From a virus, in IMG/VR virus record IMGVR_UViG_3300025467_000079, positions 1-22,358 of that record: a stretch of DNA of 22,358 nt; one strand, given 5' to 3'. The notes beneath the pieces were generated by a model that did no database searches, was not told the origin of the DNA, and worked only from the letters and a program-made list of their open reading frames with translations. The position numbers and the translations under genes were made by a program. Shown here in pieces: positions 21,618 to 22,358 of this stretch (positions are counted from its first letter, which is position 1; each line of letters begins with the position of its first letter).

Positions 21618-22148
21618 ATGGCTAAGTATTCAGCCCAATACTCTTCGGTTCCTTTTGCAGTTACGGCCCTTGGTTCGAGTATCAGCACGACTGGTACTAA
21701 TGCGTTTATGGCGTTGATCGGCGGTGTTGCTACCGGCGGCCTCAAGGTCAGCGAGATCTACATGGGTGGTGAAGCCGCTTCATCCTCGCAGGTGGCTTCG
21801 ATGGCGTTTAGTCGCGCGACCACGCTTGCTGCGACTCTGACCGCAGGTTTCGCGACCATCATCTTAACGGATATTTTTGCGTCCCCGCCCGCGACCGCTC
21901 CTTCGGTGGGCACTCAGTGGACTACGACGACGGCTCCTGTCGCTAGCGCTAACGCACTGCTCCACTTGTCGTTCAACGCGTACGGCGGCATCGTGCGTTG
22001 GGTGGCATCGCCTGATCAAATGATTACGGCGTTCGGTACGGCGGCGTATACCAACGGTACGCAGGGTACGGGTGGTGAACTTATTTTGACGCAGATTGCG
22101 GGTACGGCTTCGACGATCTCGGGTCATATTCTGTTCGAAACCCTGTAA
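21618..22148 (+). CDS. Beta-rich phage structural protein
   Basis: 176 residues with AAGGAG before ATG 21618. Ala/Thr/Ser/Gly-rich and strand-forming: SSVPFAVTALGSSISTTGTN, FMALIGGVATGGLKVSEIYM with GGEAASSSQVASMAFSRATT, a long loop with PPATAPSVGTQWTTTTAPVA, FNAYGGIVRWVASPDQMITA, and LILTQIAGTASTISGHILFE at the end. The motif set (KVSEIYMGGEA...W.A.P.Q...) is of a virion protein type that I have met near neck and tail genes; a specific name is not justified. It precedes another gene of similar style. Confidence 0.78.
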   Translation: MAKYSAQYSSVPFAVTALGSSISTTGTNAFMALIGGVATGGLKVSEIYMGGEAASSSQVASMAFSRATTLAATLTAGFATIILTDIFASPPATAPSVGTQWTTTTAPVASANALLHLSFNAYGGIVRWVASPDQMITAFGTAAYTNGTQGTGGELILTQIAGTASTISGHILFETL

Positions 22149-22160
22149 GAGGAGAACGCC

Positions 22161-22358
22161 GTGGCAGCAAACGGGTTAATGTACACGGCGTCGTTCAACG
22201 CCACGTCTGGTTTTGCGGGCGGTACAGTACAAGATCTTTGGCAGATCACTGCTTCTGCCACGGCATCCATCCTCATCCATTCGTGGCGCGTCACGATGCT
22301 CCCGGTGATTACATCGGGCGTGGCGCAGGACTTGCGGTTCAATCTTCAAATCCTTACG
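22161..22358 (+). CDS. Phage structural protein, cut by window edge
   Basis: Starts at GTG 22161 with GAGGAG about 7 bp upstream and runs open for 66 codons to the right edge; the true end is outside. It begins MAANGLMYTASFNATSGFAG, then QDLWQITASATASILIHSWR and LPVITSGVAQDLRFNLQILT. The opening 'Y.ASF......QDL..I.A......ILIHS' resembles small phage beta-proteins that follow adaptor genes. Too little is visible for a role. Confidence 0.75.
   Translation, partial: MAANGLMYTASFNATSGFAGGTVQDLWQITASATASILIHSWRVTMLPVITSGVAQDLRFNLQILT

Noticed and set aside
1-22358. CRISPR array, insertion sequence, integrase or attachment site
   Set aside because: No regularly spaced direct repeats, no transposase or recombinase frame, and no tRNA-like attachment sequence were found.

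Overview
This window is a stretch of a tailed double-stranded DNA bacteriophage genome (Caudoviricetes). It contains the packaging, head and tail/adsorption genes and nothing else. Every gene I can support is on the + strand, and genes are packed with overlaps of a few bases (TGATG, TAATG and ATGA junctions) or gaps under about 25 bp. There is no tRNA, integrase, replication gene, transposase or CRISPR array. A portal with a long glutamine-rich helical C-terminus, two adaptor-type proteins, and the absence of a sheath or tape-measure gene suggest a podovirus-like particle. This is inference, because the genes to either side are not visible. The host cannot be named. Family resemblances are recalled from protein patterns, many of them known mainly from uncultivated phages; no search was run.

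Layout. Positions 32-3313 hold a putative small terminase, the large terminase, and a protein with a lysozyme-like core. A 20-codon ORF (3313-3375) bridges to the 894-residue portal (3385-6069). Next come a 68-residue protein, a GroES-like co-chaperonin, a putative scaffold, a 153-residue conserved protein, a beta-rich virion protein and the HK97-fold major capsid protein (ends 9830). A perfect intrinsic terminator follows at 9836-9857, inside the only sizeable intergenic region (about 125 bp). That region also holds a 9-bp inverted repeat and a small hairpin beside the next ribosome binding site.

Positions 9956-15517 encode surface/adsorption proteins: a beta-rich protein, an 89-residue protein, a 767-residue multi-module binding protein, a 517-residue repeat fibre and two small partners. 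A one-segment membrane protein (putative holin) and a 63-residue conserved protein follow.

Positions 15937-20140 form an island of small basic Gly/Lys/His-rich proteins with a recurring two-glycine motif. It includes a 79-residue protein that is 43% histidine, and a strong nested hairpin near the start of the next gene. Among these sit a head-tail adaptor (18567-19295) and a zinc-ribbon protein. Positions 20147-22358 encode a second adaptor, more beta-rich structural proteins, a Cys-rich zinc-binding protein and a gene cut by the window edge.

How the parts work together: the terminase packages DNA through the portal into a shell built from the capsid protein on the scaffold, perhaps with help from the co-chaperonin. 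Adaptors close the portal and attach the tail, and the modular fibre proteins contact the host. The roles of the Gly/Lys/His-rich proteins are unknown, and they are the most interesting part of the window.
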